Shown: positions 29,689 to 41,508, numbered from the stretch's first letter. The stretch is DNA of 64,000 nucleotides from Metaphire vulgaris (GCA_018105865.1 CM030832.1:11522156-11586155), one strand, 5' to 3'. The notes: a model not told the origin generated them from the sequence alone. Translations and numbers: made by a program.

Positions 29689-31074
29689 AGTCAAATAAAG
29701 GGAGCCGACGCGATGTCTTCAGTTGGTCAGGGTGCTATAATGCGGTCATCCAATCTGCCGACTTTTCCCTTAAAATACTGAGCCGTGTTTGCCTCTAAGT
29801 CGCTTCATCGCGAGTATTGATCAAGATTGTTGCTTATTGCTTCAAACGTTCCCGTATCGAGTGCTATAGACATAATTCTTACTTTTACTATACTGTATAT
29901 ACTTAACCATTTACTTGTATGCGTCTATATACTTTATAGACTTGTTTTGCTTCTGTTAATTGTTTTTGCTCTCGAACTGAGTCAGCCGACTGCGCTGCAG
30001 TCAACGGCAGACGCCAAACGCCCACGAAATGTACGAACAGATGCAAAAGACAGTCCTTGGAATCCAAAGTCTATTGTACCTAGGACTCTGCTTATAATTA
30101 GCATTTGCTAAAATCTTCCGTTCACATAAAGGCAATTGGTTAAACTATTAGGGCCTACTTTCGGAAGAATACGGTATCACGTTTCTTGCATAATGAAGAA
30201 CTGTCAAATTTCGAAGACAGTGTTGTTATGAAATTCTACTCGGATACATAGTAAAACTGATTGATTGGAATAGAGAAGATCCAAGACCCAAGTTTTTGTT
30301 TGTTCGATAGAACATTGTTATTCCTGTTGAAAACCGGCAAAGATCATGGACAGGCATTTTGACCATGAAATACTTTATGTTCACTATGTTGGTATTGCAA
30401 TTTTTTTATAAAGCAGCAAAACAGAGTCTATGCTACTGTGAATTTGTATGAAGAACTTGGTCGCAAAATGTCAATATTTACGATATTGTCATCATATTGT
30501 GATTCGTAGGACCTACTTACATGTGTATGTCTATGTATAAATCCATGTACAGTTGTCGCTGAGTATGTATGTATCAGTGTTAATTATGACCGATGTGCAG
30601 CCAAAGCCACAAGCAAAACCCGCTTTGTCTTAACTTGTTTAACATTCAGAATGGATGTTACGACAAGTAATTGATCAAACGCGTGGGTTGAAAATGAAAA
30701 CAAAGAGGAAAAGGCGAGACGGAGGTACGGAAATAAAGATGATGAAATCTGTAATTATATTATGGCTTCTCTAACATATTGGATGACTGATTTTGGATTT
30801 TTGTTTATACTGTAGCCTATAGTGGAAGACGTTCTCGCCTTGAACAGACAGTGAAATTGATGATATGAAATCCGTATGATTCTAAATATGAGACTGAAAT
30901 TGTCAACGCGTGCAGATATTCAGCGACAGATTCAAGAATTCGAGTGTCAATTAAAGCTCACCACAGTCCCATTTCCGATTTTACAACCTCCCTAATCTTC
31001 ATAAGCGTAATCACATGGACACGGAAACTGGAATTTGCGCAAAATCGCGGAGAAATTTGGGGTTGGTAGGTAGC
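29685..31074. other. Long AT-rich stretch without recognised gene
   Basis: A plus frame at about 29920-30111 reads YRLVLLLLIVFALELSQ, then PTALQSTADAKRPRNVR, and is hydrophobic then basic. It lacks an in-frame ATG and splice signals. Nothing else is supported. Confidence 0.35.
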
Positions 31075-31261
31075 CAGGGTTTAATCTAGGCCGTTTCCGG
31101 GGGTAATTTCCCTTTTCCCCCGGAAATTTTAAATTCCTCCCGGACATTTTGGCATACTGCATCAACTAACAGCAGCCTCCTAGCAGAATTCTCCCAGGCT
31201 TTGTCAGTTTCCCCCGGCTTTGTCAGTTTCCCCGTAGTCCAGGAGTCTAGATTAAACACTG
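31075..31261. mobile_element. hAT-type MITE, GTTTAATCTAG family
   Basis: The ends are CAGGGTTTAATCTAG and CTAGATTAAACACTG. The TSD TAGGTAGC/TTGGTAGC matches at 7 of 8 bases. The interior aligns with 7729-7904 and has GGCTTTGTCAGTTTCCCC duplicated. Confidence 0.88.
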
Positions 31262-31329
31262 TTGGTAGCACGATCGAAAGGGAGAATGCGTGAACATGTC
31301 GGTATGTCCTTTACCTCCCTTTATCCCAG

Positions 31330-31347
31330 AACCTGGCTACGCCACTG
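31330..31347. mobile_element. Solo MITE end, GGCTACGCCACTG
   Basis: AACCTGGCTACGCCACTG matches the right end of the CAGTGGCGTAGCC family. The left partner is not found. Confidence 0.5.
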
Positions 31348-32343
31348 CTAATGGTCGCCAATTTTTACCTTTCATGCTTTACTGACTTGTTGAATATGAT
31401 AAAGTTCAAATAGAAGCTTTTGGTGTTTTTCAGTGAACAGTCCCAAAATTCACAAGCACGTGATGTCTACCTTTTCCGTTAGGATTTTTTCTGTTGAATG
31501 TATCGCAGATAATTAATCAATAATTTTAGCGATAAAGTTTGTTATCGATGCCTAAATCCAGTCTAGATCCGTTAACTACCATTTTGAAACGTGAGACATG
31601 CAGTTAGGTGAAATGAATTCCTCTAAATTTGCATGACCATTATCAACTCATCGGACAGGTTCAAAATTTCCCTCTTACATTCGATCTTAATAATCCGATA
31701 GGTCTTGCAAATTTTCAAATCAGCACAAGTCTGCTGCTGCGGTGTATGATCGACTCTTCAATGTGTGTATCAACTGCAAACAAACAAATTTGATTTAAAA
31801 GGCAAAAAGATAAATAGATAGAGAGCTGGATGAGTTATACAAATCGATAGTGTCGTAGGCTTAATTTCTATTTTCTAAATTAATTAGAAGCGACAATTGA
31901 TTTCAATATATTTGCCTTTGTATTTGAGTTCGGCCAATACTATTTTCATGCGGTCAATTTAATTTGCGACGAAGACTAATCAATTGGGTTTCCTTCAGTC
32001 GATGCAACGAATTCTTCCTTACCCGTGCAGGAATTAGGTGATAGAATTTAATCATTACTCTTGAATATCGACGAAATGTCTTTCGCTCTACCAACGACTT
32101 CGGTAATTGCATCATAAGGCCATACAGAGATTTCTTTATACGAACCAAAACTTTGAAAGTCTGTGGCTCGATACCAAAAAAGGTAAATGTAAGATGTTCC
32201 GCTCTATATAGCGCCTAGTTTACAGCTTTACACAGACCTCAATAACGTCTACTACTCGTCGGTTAATAAATGAAAAATACCCGAAATATACAGCATAATC
32301 GGCGATGATCAGACAGATAGAGGGCTGGTTGGCTGGCTGGCCC
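31348..32343. other. AT-rich stretch without recognised gene
   Basis: No supported gene. A CTATATAGCGCC word near 32203 resembles LINE/SINE tails. Confidence 0.4.
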
Positions 32344-32515
32344 CAGGGCCGTAGCCAGGATTTTGATTTGGGAGGGTATAAATATTGGGGGGGGGTACAA
32401 ACCTTAACTATAAACCATATAACCACATATAACCACATATAAATCACATAAAAAACTTTAAGGTAGACTGATTTGGGGGTATATATGCCAATATACCCCC
32501 GTCGCTACGCCCCTG
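32344..32515. mobile_element. hAT-type MITE, CAGGGCCGTAGCCAGG ends
   Basis: It starts CAGGGCCGTAGCCAGG and ends GTCGCTACGCCCCTG, with perfect TSDs GCTGGCCC (32336-32343, 32516-32523). The interior carries GGGGGTATATATGCC/TATACCCCC, shared with the element at 56648-56889. Confidence 0.93.
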
Positions 32516-32717
32516 GCTGGCCCGCGTTTCATTATGGCCTGTCTCGCGCCACCCTCGACGACAATGTATGTACTTATTAAGGAACCGACGCTGAGAAACG
32601 CAGCTGACATCAGCGCGAAGTTGTTGCGAACTTAAAAGTCAGAAGCACCCCCCCCCGAAGCACTTCGGTTTAGCACCGTTCGCGGCACTCCGCCCCCCGC
32701 CTCATTCGCTGTCAGGA

Positions 32718-32853
32718 ATGCATGCGGAGGGGGTTGGTGGGTTGGGGAGGTTGGACGTCAGCATCGATCATTTGCTGGACGCATTGTGGGCGGATAACCA
32801 ACCGCTGGGTTCCGGTAGCGAGAGAAGAGAGCTGACGGGCGCTTTGATTCTGC
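32718..32853 (+). CDS. Candidate first coding exon ending in GTAAGT
   Basis: The ATG at 32718 opens a 45-codon frame, MHAEGVGGLGRLDVSIDHLL, then DALWADNQPLGSGSERRELT and GALIL. It ends at CTGC/GTAAGT, a perfect donor, phase 1. Composition is protein-like, with a predicted amphipathic helix (IDHLLDALWAD), and the surroundings are CpG-rich. There is no signal peptide, so the product is probably intracellular. No upstream in-frame stop was fixed, so the exon could start earlier. The candidate exon at 36177 has a matching phase. No family is recognised. Confidence 0.45.
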
Positions 32854-33931
32854 GTAAGTGATGTTGCATTCCGTCTCGTGTTGCCGCTGCAACAGCGTCG
32901 GCGACACGACGAAGGCGCGGTATAGTACTTTACTACTCGATCGTAACGAATACATAATAAATGTACCCAAATGTCTCCCGATGTGTTGTAATGAGACTGT
33001 GAGTTATTTCATACGATCTCCAGTGACCCCTTCTTCGGTCCGTCCGTCCGTGTGACTGCCACTGTGCAGGTCGCCTTCTTTTGTCCTACATTCGACGAAC
33101 GGAGAGGCGATATACATTCGCTTCATTGAGACGTCTACGTAATAATACATTCGTCATTTTCTCCGGAACGTCAGTATAGGAAATACCTCGTTGTATAGGC
33201 TACATATAATAGATGTTGCTAGCATTATTAGCGTTCAGTGTGTGTGCGTCGCCATAATTCTTGTTTTGTATGTAGCGGGAGCTAATCAGTTATAACCAGA
33301 GGCCAGACCTCCGAAATCTGCAGAGAAAGCGAGAAAGAAGTCGGGATTTCTTCTTTTCGGCTTTAGAAAGTCTGCGAAGTCTTTAGAAAATGCAAGTGAC
33401 ACGCTCTGTTCTGTCTTTTCTAAAGTTTAGCTCAATGGCCAGTAACTTTTTTATTGAATTCAGTAAAAGTTAACTTGAAAGAGTAATGCGAATCTCATCG
33501 AAACCACTAAAGCAAATTATTGAGGTGCTGCATGCATGGTATCTAAGTAATCGCACTTTTCCACGATTTCTTCAGAACCAGATACTCGTAAGCTTAATAA
33601 TTCTATACGGCAGTAGTGCGATAAAATCGTGCATCTACGCGTCCGTGCAAAGCTCTTGGCCCTAGTATAGGTGACGATGAGGTGAGTCAAAAAACAGAGG
33701 TTTTTATCTGGTGAAACTGAAGAAACATAGAGTTGACATATTCTATTGGCAAGAGTTAACCATCAACTGTGACAGAGTCCTCCTGCATGGTTTCTGTCGA
33801 GCTAAGTCTTCCGATATGTGAACTCGTATTGACGTAACAATTTCATACAGATAATGCTGATCTGTACTGAGGTCATTAAGAACACCCAAAGACAGTTGTG
33901 ACAACCCTTCAACATCTGCAATAACTTCTAA
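32854..33931. other. Possible intron, no gene seen
   Basis: AT-rich DNA without element ends or coding frames of interest. Confidence 0.35.
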
Positions 33932-35021
33932 CTATTCAGACGGGAATAGTCTCACATATAGCTGAATAGCCTTCCGCATTCTTCCTGAAAGCGTAGTGAC
34001 ACCCGCTGTAGCGCCGTCCATTGCTATAAATAAATCACCGGCATGGAGAAGGCAAATACACCACTGAAGCGGTCGTCCTAAATCTTTCTGCACGACTCCA
34101 CGTTTAAATCCGGTATTTATGTTTGCACTATCACAACCTATTAAGCTTACCCGGGTCTGTTTCAACTCCAAGATCTTTGATCTTGACCATAATACTGTCA
34201 GCAACGTCTTTGCTCTTGCTGGAATTTGGCGAAACATGAACCACATACTGTGTGAACCAGATTCCAACGCCAATACATAGGCCTAATGCTCCCGCTTTTC
34301 TATGCTTGTATACACAACTTGTCCCCTTCTTTTCCACCATCGAAATACAATGCTGTAATTTTTTTTTCATTGCCCGTCCACGTGAAATCTGTCAGAGGTT
34401 TTGTCTCAGCTTGGCTTATAGACTATCTCTCTTCTAATTTTGCTTTTGTCAATTACTTTACTACAATCACTGTCAGTTACTATCTCAAAATCCTTAAAGA
34501 CCGTTCTAGATAATGCAGCAGTTGCACAGGGTCCTAAACTCCAAACAAATCTATCAACCTCTCTTGCTAGATTTGTTAGAGTGACCATTAGGCCTATTTT
34601 AGACTTATTTTTATCACTATCGCTTTCTTCCATGTCATCGCGATATTCTTCATTTTCTTCTTCTTCCTCTTCATCTTTTTCATTTCAACTTTCTGCAGAC
34701 ATTTCTAGTTCTTCCTTCGCGATTTCATCCGTGTGGCGTCTTGCAGTTACCTTTCGTATCTCTTCACATTGCTTCCTTAAATCCTCTTTTAATTTTCTTG
34801 ATGTGTCGAGTCCATTAATTTCTTTGTTGTCTATATGTATCCACCATAACAATATACAAGTGCATCTTCCTATTTGACCGTGGGTCAAGTAAAACTCTAG
34901 CTCTCTTTTCGACACCTTCTTTGCTTTGGGACAAATGCAAGTTGCTGTCGATTCTGTCAAGTCTGGATTCCTTTGTAATTGACACATGCGTGAACATGTC
35001 AAACATTATACTTTGGAACAT
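33932..35021 (-). pseudogene. Decayed transposon-encoded protein, same family as 60416-61800
   Basis: Minus-strand frames in order: CICPKAKKVSKRELEFYL, then AREVDRFVWSLGPCATAALS, RTVFKDFEIVTDSDCSKVID and KSKIRRE, then TQYVVHVSPNSSKSKDVADS. The last block reads LIGCDSANINTGFKRGVVQK, DLGRPLQWCICLLHAGDLF and DGATAGVTTLSGRM. The blocks lie in different frames, so several frameshifts have accumulated. The CDxxxxNTGxKxGVxxxLxxxxGRPLQW signature is also visible in decayed form in the element at 60040-62597. I know such proteins as widespread uncharacterised invertebrate ORFs in repeats and cannot name the superfamily. TAGGGCGGAGGAAAG at 35527 may be its 5' terminal repeat, since it resembles TAGGGTGGAGTGAAA. 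Confidence 0.65.
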
Positions 35022-36131
35022 TGAACTACATTAACGGAATACAGAATTGCCAATTTACAGCTTGATATTTAGATAGCAGAGATGCAGAAGCCTAATGATA
35101 CGCTTGGTCATTAGCGGATAAATTCTTTACACGAACTTAATACAGAAAATCGAAACTGCATGCAATATGGGTCACTCCCGATAGTATCAATTTTCTATGA
35201 AAACTTCAGGAATTCCTTAGTAACATGAATGCTATAAAAGTGCAACACGCCGTTAGGATATTCCGAATATCCTACAATTCTCATCTCTAATTTACTAGCG
35301 TTTACATATGTCGGACGCCATTTCAAACTTTAAAATGGGGCATTTTCGGTCATCTTGCGAAACATGAAAATTGGCATATTTATCAAACTTAGGGTAAGGC
35401 ATAAAAAATTTAACCATACCAGTTTAGAACTCCAAAAGTCTTGTTTCAACTCATCACGCTGAGGTGCTCCTGAGAAAATACTCACAGAAATTTTGTTCCA
35501 TTGCTGATTTGTGTCACTTTATATCTAGGGCGGAGGAAAGTTTGCAAAAATTGTAATTTATTCATTTTATTGATTTAGTCTAAGTCTCTGGAAATGAATA
35601 GTAAAACTATAGAGGCTTGAAAAATTATCTGAGATGGGTATATGGGTATATTTCAGTCGTTTAGACGACAAAGCAGAAGAAGCTCTTAATTCTTCTTCCC
35701 AGTATCTCTTTTCTTTAAAAAATGACTTTCCTTGTCTTTTATGACTTATTGTTGCGTTTGTTTTTAAAATGCAGTGCTTTATCCGAATTTAGGCTTCACA
35801 GAACAGCAAGACTAAGTCGTTAGGCGTCTATGATCAAGGGATACACCTGTACTTACCTCACAATTTACTGATCAAATATATTTTTCTACCAAAGAGCTGC
35901 CTGCTTGCTCCCTGCAAATCGATACAGTCACAAAATAAATTGTAGTTTCAGCCTTCCATCGAAACTTGTTGAGAGCATTTCGCTAGTAATAGACAAGAGG
36001 TTAAAATGAAACAATAAATTTCACCAGTCGAGCGTAAGAGGCCATTTCTCGGCCTTTGTCCAAGATGAGATTACCCAGCGGCATCGTTGAATTTGAGGGA
36101 AAAAACCCTTATCTGTAGAATGTAAATTGAC

Positions 36132-36138
<7 letters not shown>
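35022..36138. other. AT-rich stretch without recognised gene
   Basis: Apart from the possible element end at 35527 nothing is recognised. Confidence 0.4.

Positions 36139-36172
<34 letters not shown>
36139..36172. repeat. (TA)n microsatellite
   Basis: About 34 bp of TA, ending 4 bp before a GCAG acceptor-like site. Confidence 0.95.
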
Positions 36173-36175
<3 letters not shown>

Positions 36176-36176
36176 G

Positions 36177-36253
36177 TAACCGATGAACGATCGTCGTCGG
36201 TGGAAGAGGAATACGAAGTGGACATACATCCATCGACTGATAGTAACGCTTCG
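36177..36253 (+). CDS. Candidate internal exon, acidic/serine-rich
   Basis: After ATATGCAG (36176) the plus strand reads TDERSSSVEEEYEVDIHPS, then TDSNAS, to TTCG/GTAATT at 36254. With two leading bases and phase 0 at the end it is 77 nt. The leading TA completes the codon left open by the exon at 32718 (C+TA = Leu). The sequence looks like a disordered acidic cytoplasmic segment. Without splicing the frame continues into low-complexity repeats. The acceptor has a TA tract rather than a pyrimidine tract, which weakens the call. Confidence 0.3.
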
Positions 36254-37398
36254 GTAATTTCGCAGAGTTCAAGTCGCTCCATTCATTCTTTTCTTATTGC
36301 CGACTCATCAGCTCCAACTTCGCGTCGGAAAGACGACGATTGCCACAGACATACACACGCACAAATGCATGCACACACACAAACTTTCTCTCTCTCTCTC
36401 TTTCTCTCTCTTACACATTCTTTCTTTCACACACGCACACGCACACTGTTATCGCTTTAAGAGATTGTTTTGCAGGGGCTTGGTATCGGCGAGTTATATG
36501 AAATGAATAGAATATCCATAATATTTGTCAGTGAATTGGTGGAAAGAATCTGCAGCTAAAGATGAAATCTTAAACAACTCGAAATCAAGAGGAAAACAGG
36601 TTACTAAGGACTGCTTCTTTATCGTGACTTAGATGGGTGTGGATCGCAGACTGCACTTTGCAACGAACGCCATTCTCGTTTCCTTGAATTTTTAAACCCT
36701 TGTGTAGGCCCTACTCGGCTTGATCTGATATTGTTTTGAGATGTTACAGAGAGACGCATCTTCTGTGCAACGCCCAGAGGATCCCAGATTCGAACATCCT
36801 CGCGCCACACCAGAGACGCCGTTTCGCCGACAAACGGCGGAAGCCTCCGCGCGAAAAGCCAACGACCTCTAGTTTCAGTCGACTGCGATGAAAAGATCGT
36901 TCCTTAGGAAATTCGCTCGCGTGGATTGGGGGGGAGGGAGGAGGGCGTAAGGAGCCGATCTCCCGCCGCAGGGTCTCCGATCGTACATCACGTCGTATGA
37001 GACGATCGCATGTTTACTGGTCCGATGTCTGAAGATTAGTGACAATTACGTCGATGTAGTCGAAATGGAGCGTGCCACTGGAAGTGTCGACGTGCCGGGG
37101 GGCCGGGGGGGGGGGGTGGGAGCAGCGGGGCGTAAGAAAGGGGTTGGCGCCACAGACAGCGGACTTCTTCGCGCCAATCCATTTCGGAGTCAAACATTGT
37201 CGCGTTTGATCTTCGTTGTGGCAAAAGAGAACTCGGGGTTCTTAGAGGAGGAGACTTCCACTGCATGTTGCAATGCTGCATCACCATATTTTAACGTTCG
37301 ATATTGTACAGTAAATTCCTGATCAGTTTTCGCGAGTGCCGCATTCGGTCATTCGTAATTATTACCGTACACTTCTTTTTGTGCATTTGGCGCTTGTC
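36254..37398. other. Stretch with short repeats, no supported gene
   Basis: Holds a (CT)n/(CA)n patch at 36385-36450 and a CpG-rich, G-rich segment at 36790-37200. The 85-codon plus frame at 37065 is shadowed by an equally open minus frame. Not supported as a gene. Confidence 0.35.
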
Positions 37399-37400
37399 TA

Positions 37401-37546
37401 CAGTAAGACCCCGTTAACACGAACTTCTAATGACAGAATGAAGGCGTTCGTGTCTACTGAAAGTCCGTAAGATAGCTATTGAGTCTCGGTCGGGACAAAT
37501 AAAATGGTACATGTTATCCTAAATCCATGTTAACGCGGTTCTGCTG
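37401..37546. mobile_element. pogo/Tigger-like MITE, TA target site
   Basis: It starts CAGTAAGACCCCGTTAACAC and ends GTTAACGCGGTTCTGCTG, flanked by TA on both sides. It is 146 bp. End format and TA duplication are as in 28974-29133, but the two differ in sequence. Confidence 0.8.
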
Positions 37547-37605
37547 TAGGCAGAAGAACGAGGAGCATGCCTTACGGTCGTATCGTAGCCTGCCACATAG
37601 GCTAC

Positions 37606-37672
37606 GAATAGCGATTAAACAGCAGTAGCCACATAGTACATGTATGTGGCTACTGCTGTTTAATCGCTATTC
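37606..37672. repeat. Perfect 30-bp inverted repeat with 7-nt loop
   Basis: GAATAGCGATTAAACAGCAG followed by TAGCCACATA (37606-37635) is exactly complementary to 37643-37672 across GTACATG. A third partial copy, GCCACATAGGCTAC, precedes the left arm. No transposon ends are seen around it. Confidence 0.95.
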
Positions 37673-37733
37673 ACTATGCAACTTACATGTCACCAGCTTC
37701 TTCTACTCATGCGACGTTAGTATCATGCAGAAC

Positions 37734-38149
37734 CAGTGTTTATTCTAACCACCTTGACATTGGGGGGATTTTGAAATTTTTGGGGGAGACAAGGTTTAAG
37801 TCTCCAAAAACCCTGACAAGCCAAAAAAGTTCTTTCCTTACATTAATCAAAAATCTGGTGACAAGCAAGTAAAAATGGTTGTTTTCCTTAAAAAATGTGG
37901 TGACGAGCAAAAAAGGTCTTTTTTCTAACGTCCGTTATATTTTTTTACCCTTCTCAAATCCTTATCAAATGCCGTGGCGGGCAAAATAATTGTCATCCTT
38001 ACATTTTTACCCTCTCCAAAAACTAAACTCACCTTCGTGACACTTTTGTGGAAATTTCCATCCCCCATGCAACATGTGAAAAATTTTGGGGTGAAATTTT
38101 AAAACTTGGGAGGGGGATTCCCCTCAGAGAACGCCTATAATAAACATTG
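37734..38149. mobile_element. hAT-type MITE, CAGTGTTTATTCTAA family, long form
   Basis: It starts CAGTGTTTATTCTAACCACC and ends CTATAATAAACATTG, with perfect TSDs TGCAGAAC (37726-37733, 38150-38157). Its ends match those of 28581-28762. The 416-bp interior contains the shared GACAAGCAAAAAAGGTC motif four times (37813, 37858, 37901, 37975, the last degenerate), the highest number of any element here. Confidence 0.93.
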
Positions 38150-38287
38150 TGCAGAACTCGATGACGTTCGTTTCACTCGACCGAACTTTAGGGCAGCGGA
38201 CGTCGATAACAAAGAAGGTAAAGGTAAAGGTACACTCCATAGGCCATCGCGGACCACACTACCCCACTTTCATCTTTAATTAACTCT

Positions 38288-38478
38288 CTTCATTTGAATC
38301 ATCAACTCTATTCTGATGGCACTCGATTATTTCTTTCTTTTACACCGTCTTCCCTTAAAACATCAGTCACTGAACTCGAATCAGCATTTTCGTTAATATC
38401 ATCTTGGATGTCAGCTAATCTCGTTGCTCACGATCCTTCCAAACCAGAATTTCGTTTGATTGGGCTGCCGCAATGTTT
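38288..38478 (+). pseudogene. LINE RT fragment around the catalytic box
   Basis: The frame reads LNHQLYSDGTRLFLSFTPSS, then SAFSLISSWMSANLVAHDPS and KPEFRLIGLPQ. Family consensus here is YADDTQLFLSF, then WMSxNxLxLNPSKTExLLIG, of CR1/L2 reverse transcriptases. The catalytic YADD has become YSDG, so both metal-binding aspartates are not preserved. Only about 190 bp survives. Confidence 0.85.
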
Positions 38479-38499
38479 TGCGATGCATTCTATTTGCGA

Positions 38500-39660
38500 A
38501 CAAGAGGTGTTTTATCGTCACATGCTTTTCGGCTCAATGTATTCGTAGGCACTATAACATGTAAAAGCAACAAAATGCACTTAGAAATTACAAAATAAAA
38601 GAAATTCAACAAACTACACGTGCGCACGTCACAATGCTGACGCGTGCAAGCTCTTAATACGATAAGCAAAAACTACTGTTAAGGTCCCCACTTGTAGAAT
38701 CACTCTTCATTCAACTATTGTAGTCTTTGTAGAGCGGACAAAAACATGCAAACGGAACTAAAAGAAAGAATTTTCAACCCAAATTGGCGACTTTGTATAA
38801 AATTCAGATTTTCCAATTGAAGAGCATTTATTTCAGTTCCTCGCTATTTGTGCACGACAGCGATAGACCCAACCTCTGAATGGTATACTTATAGAGGCCT
38901 AAGCCAGTGACACTGCATTGCGTTATACTTCGGGAGTGTTATTACCGACAACTATACTCGGTTCTTCAGCGGGGAAATATCTAGGGTAACGTGGGGTTTC
39001 ATGGACCGCTGGGCTGCATGGACATCACACTAAAAGCTTTAGGGGTCCATAATACCCCGGTTTACCCTAACGCTGCATGCTTTCGAATCCCTCCAATTTT
39101 ATACGGTGGAAATCCTCCCCCGCCGCCTCCGCACCGTCCACTGCTCTTGCGCCGTCGCCTGTACAGGAAACATTAAACGTGCACGGAATAAGAGTATTGA
39201 TGGTTCTGTCCTGTTTTTGTCGGATCTAATCCGCCGTGTCCCGAATAAGGACGGAGCTGAAGAAGAAGAAGAAGAGGAAGAAGAAGATCGCCGCCAGCAA
39301 CGGATCATGAGTTCGTCTCGTGCTGCCAACACACTTTCCCCGGCTCTCAGAGGACTTCCTATACCTGTCGAAATGCAAACACGTCTTGATGGAAATATTC
39401 AACATTCATAAGAAATCTGCTTGTATTTCTCGAACTTCTCGCTCTATTCCACATATTATGTTACCACCTCTATTATAGTGCTGACGAATGAAACCCGTGT
39501 TCTCCTTGGCAGAGGAAGACACGCGCCATTTCGCATTTTTCCACATTTTATGTTATACGGAGAAAAACAGGTTATTTCTTATTCTAGAAACAGGCACGTC
39601 GGAAAGAATTTTTTAAACAGGGTAGCATTTTTTCATTGACGTAGCTAAAAATCACCATTT
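38500..39660. other. Stretch without supported gene
   Basis: A 100-codon plus frame at 39106-39411 contains a GAAGAA-derived poly-Glu. The opposite strand has a matching poly-Ser frame. No domain or splice evidence. Confidence 0.3.
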
Positions 39661-39870
39661 ATCATTAAAAGCTGACAAGCAAAAAAGAAAGTCATAACCC
39701 TTTCTTTATCCGTTATCTTCTTTCCGAAAATCTTGACAAGCAAAGCAACAGCTTCATCTTCCAGGGCGTGCAGTGCACCCCCTAAATTTTTTCAGCGGTG
39801 CAGGCGCACCCCATGCACCCCCTTTTCCTACGGCACCCCCTTTTCCTACGGCTTGTCTAGAAAGGATGAT
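39661..39870. other. MITE debris with shared motifs and an 18-bp tandem
   Basis: GACAAGCAAAAAAGAAAGTC (39674) and TTGACAAGCAAAGCAACAGC (39733) are copies of the shared motif. CAGGGCGTGCAGTGCACCCC at 39762 looks like a MITE start. CACCCCCTTTTCCTACGG is tandemly repeated near 39828-39863. No paired end was found. Confidence 0.5.
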
Positions 39871-41312
39871 TTCCAAATATGGAAAGAAAAGTCGTTTGCC
39901 GTCTGCTGTACTGAACATGTATTGCGACTAGCATGCGTAGCAATACGCAACTAGCATAATAGCATTACAGACCTTAAGAAAAATGCCGGCGAAGGCACAG
40001 TTGTCCATGCTAATCCTTCTTGCCCCATTTTCTCTAGAATTTACGAATAACTTATCTCATCATGCTTCATTCCTCTTTATATAGCACTAGTAAATTAGTA
40101 TATTTCTCGCAAGACATTTATTGTATCCAAATGCTTCTGTGTGCTTATATTGTATTGTATTCAAATGCTCATATTGTGTCCAAATGCTTCTGTAACAAGC
40201 GTATGTTGCTGAGTTCAAGATTAATTTACCGTGGGACTAGAACAGCACACCGTAAAGCACAATGACCTCTTAGACAGCGCAGTGGTCCAGTTGCTGAGCA
40301 GTCACGAAAGACGTGCCTTCGATTTATTAGGCTGTCCTCGGCAGTCGAACGGAATCTCTTAACACCCACGGAGTGTGTGCGTGTGGTTCAGTGGTAAGCC
40401 CATTGCAGGCGGGGGGCTTTGAGCTACAGCAAAGCTTACGGCGTCGAATATGGAACGACGTTGGTCGCAGTTAAAACGCAAGACGCTCAGCGACTCTTCC
40501 ACGCAGGCTGTCGTTAAGAGCATTGCCGAATTACGCGAAAAAACACAGAAATTTCATTGAAGCAGAGATTAAGACGAAGAAAGTCACGCGCTCTTTGGCG
40601 ACCAAACGCCACGCAGGCGTTCTACCCGATCTCGGACAGCAGCAGCAGCAGCATTAAATGCAGCGCAGCAAATTAATTGCGAAGCGTAAACTGCTGCTGC
40701 TGCTGCTGCTGCTACGTAGAAACGGGTTTAATTGAATGTCGGACTGTTCGAAGAATCTTCCATCAGTTTCGACGACGACGACGGCGGCGGCGGCGGCGGC
40801 GGCGACTGCTTTGCGGCGGCAGATTCGTCCTTCGAAGGAACGGAAATAGAACTGCGGATGAAAGGAATTTCGCTTTGAGAAACTTAATTGACATTCTCTG
40901 CGAAGACTCGTCGTGCAGTCGAACCTCGAACCTTCGAACTCCCACGACGCCCATTAGCCGACGATGGCGTTTTTCTCTTGATGATCTCGACGGATTATTT
41001 TGCGAGAACTGCGGGACAGTTAACAATCTGCTTCTGACGCTCTTCTCGCTAAATACATGTAAACGTGAAATGATTCTTTTAGGACACACACGCGCGCGCG
41101 CACGCAAGCGCGCACCTACGCTGTATAACAACGGAATGTGTGATTACTCGTATTAGTTAGAATGATGTTTATTTTACTGTAGGCCTATATATCTGCGTTT
41201 GCGAATAAAGATTTCTATTGTATATTCTTTTCTTTGCTATAGTCCAGAGAACTGTTAATCTTTAAATCTGTTGAGTTTAATGTAGGCCTACTCTTATTGC
41301 GTTTGAAGACAC
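39871..41312. other. Long stretch, no supported gene
   Basis: Contains a (CTG)n run at 40690-40712, a (CGG)n run at 40780-40804 and a (CG)n patch near 41090. The 159-codon plus frame at 40677-41156 runs through both triplet repeats and has an equally open antisense frame. I do not accept it as a gene. Confidence 0.35.
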
Positions 41313-41508
41313 CAGAGATGGAACCGGGTCACATTTGAGACCCGGTGACCCAGGTGACCCGAAATAGAGGTTACCCGGTGACCCGGTGACCCGGTCATTA
41401 GCTCCAATTGTCTGTACTAACTACTTTACTTTTAAATATTTATAAATGACGTCACTTAAACGTTGTCATCACACCATAGAATTTTTCTTTACATTTTATA
41501 ACGTTCCA

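Noticed and set aside
32667..32690. RE1/NRSE-like site TTTAGCACC near the 32718 exon
   Set aside because: Only the left half-site matches. The right half agrees at about 4 of 12 positions.
40677..41156. A 159-codon ORF with poly-Cys and poly-Arg
   Set aside because: It runs through (CTG)n and (CGG)n tracts, and the antisense strand is equally open.
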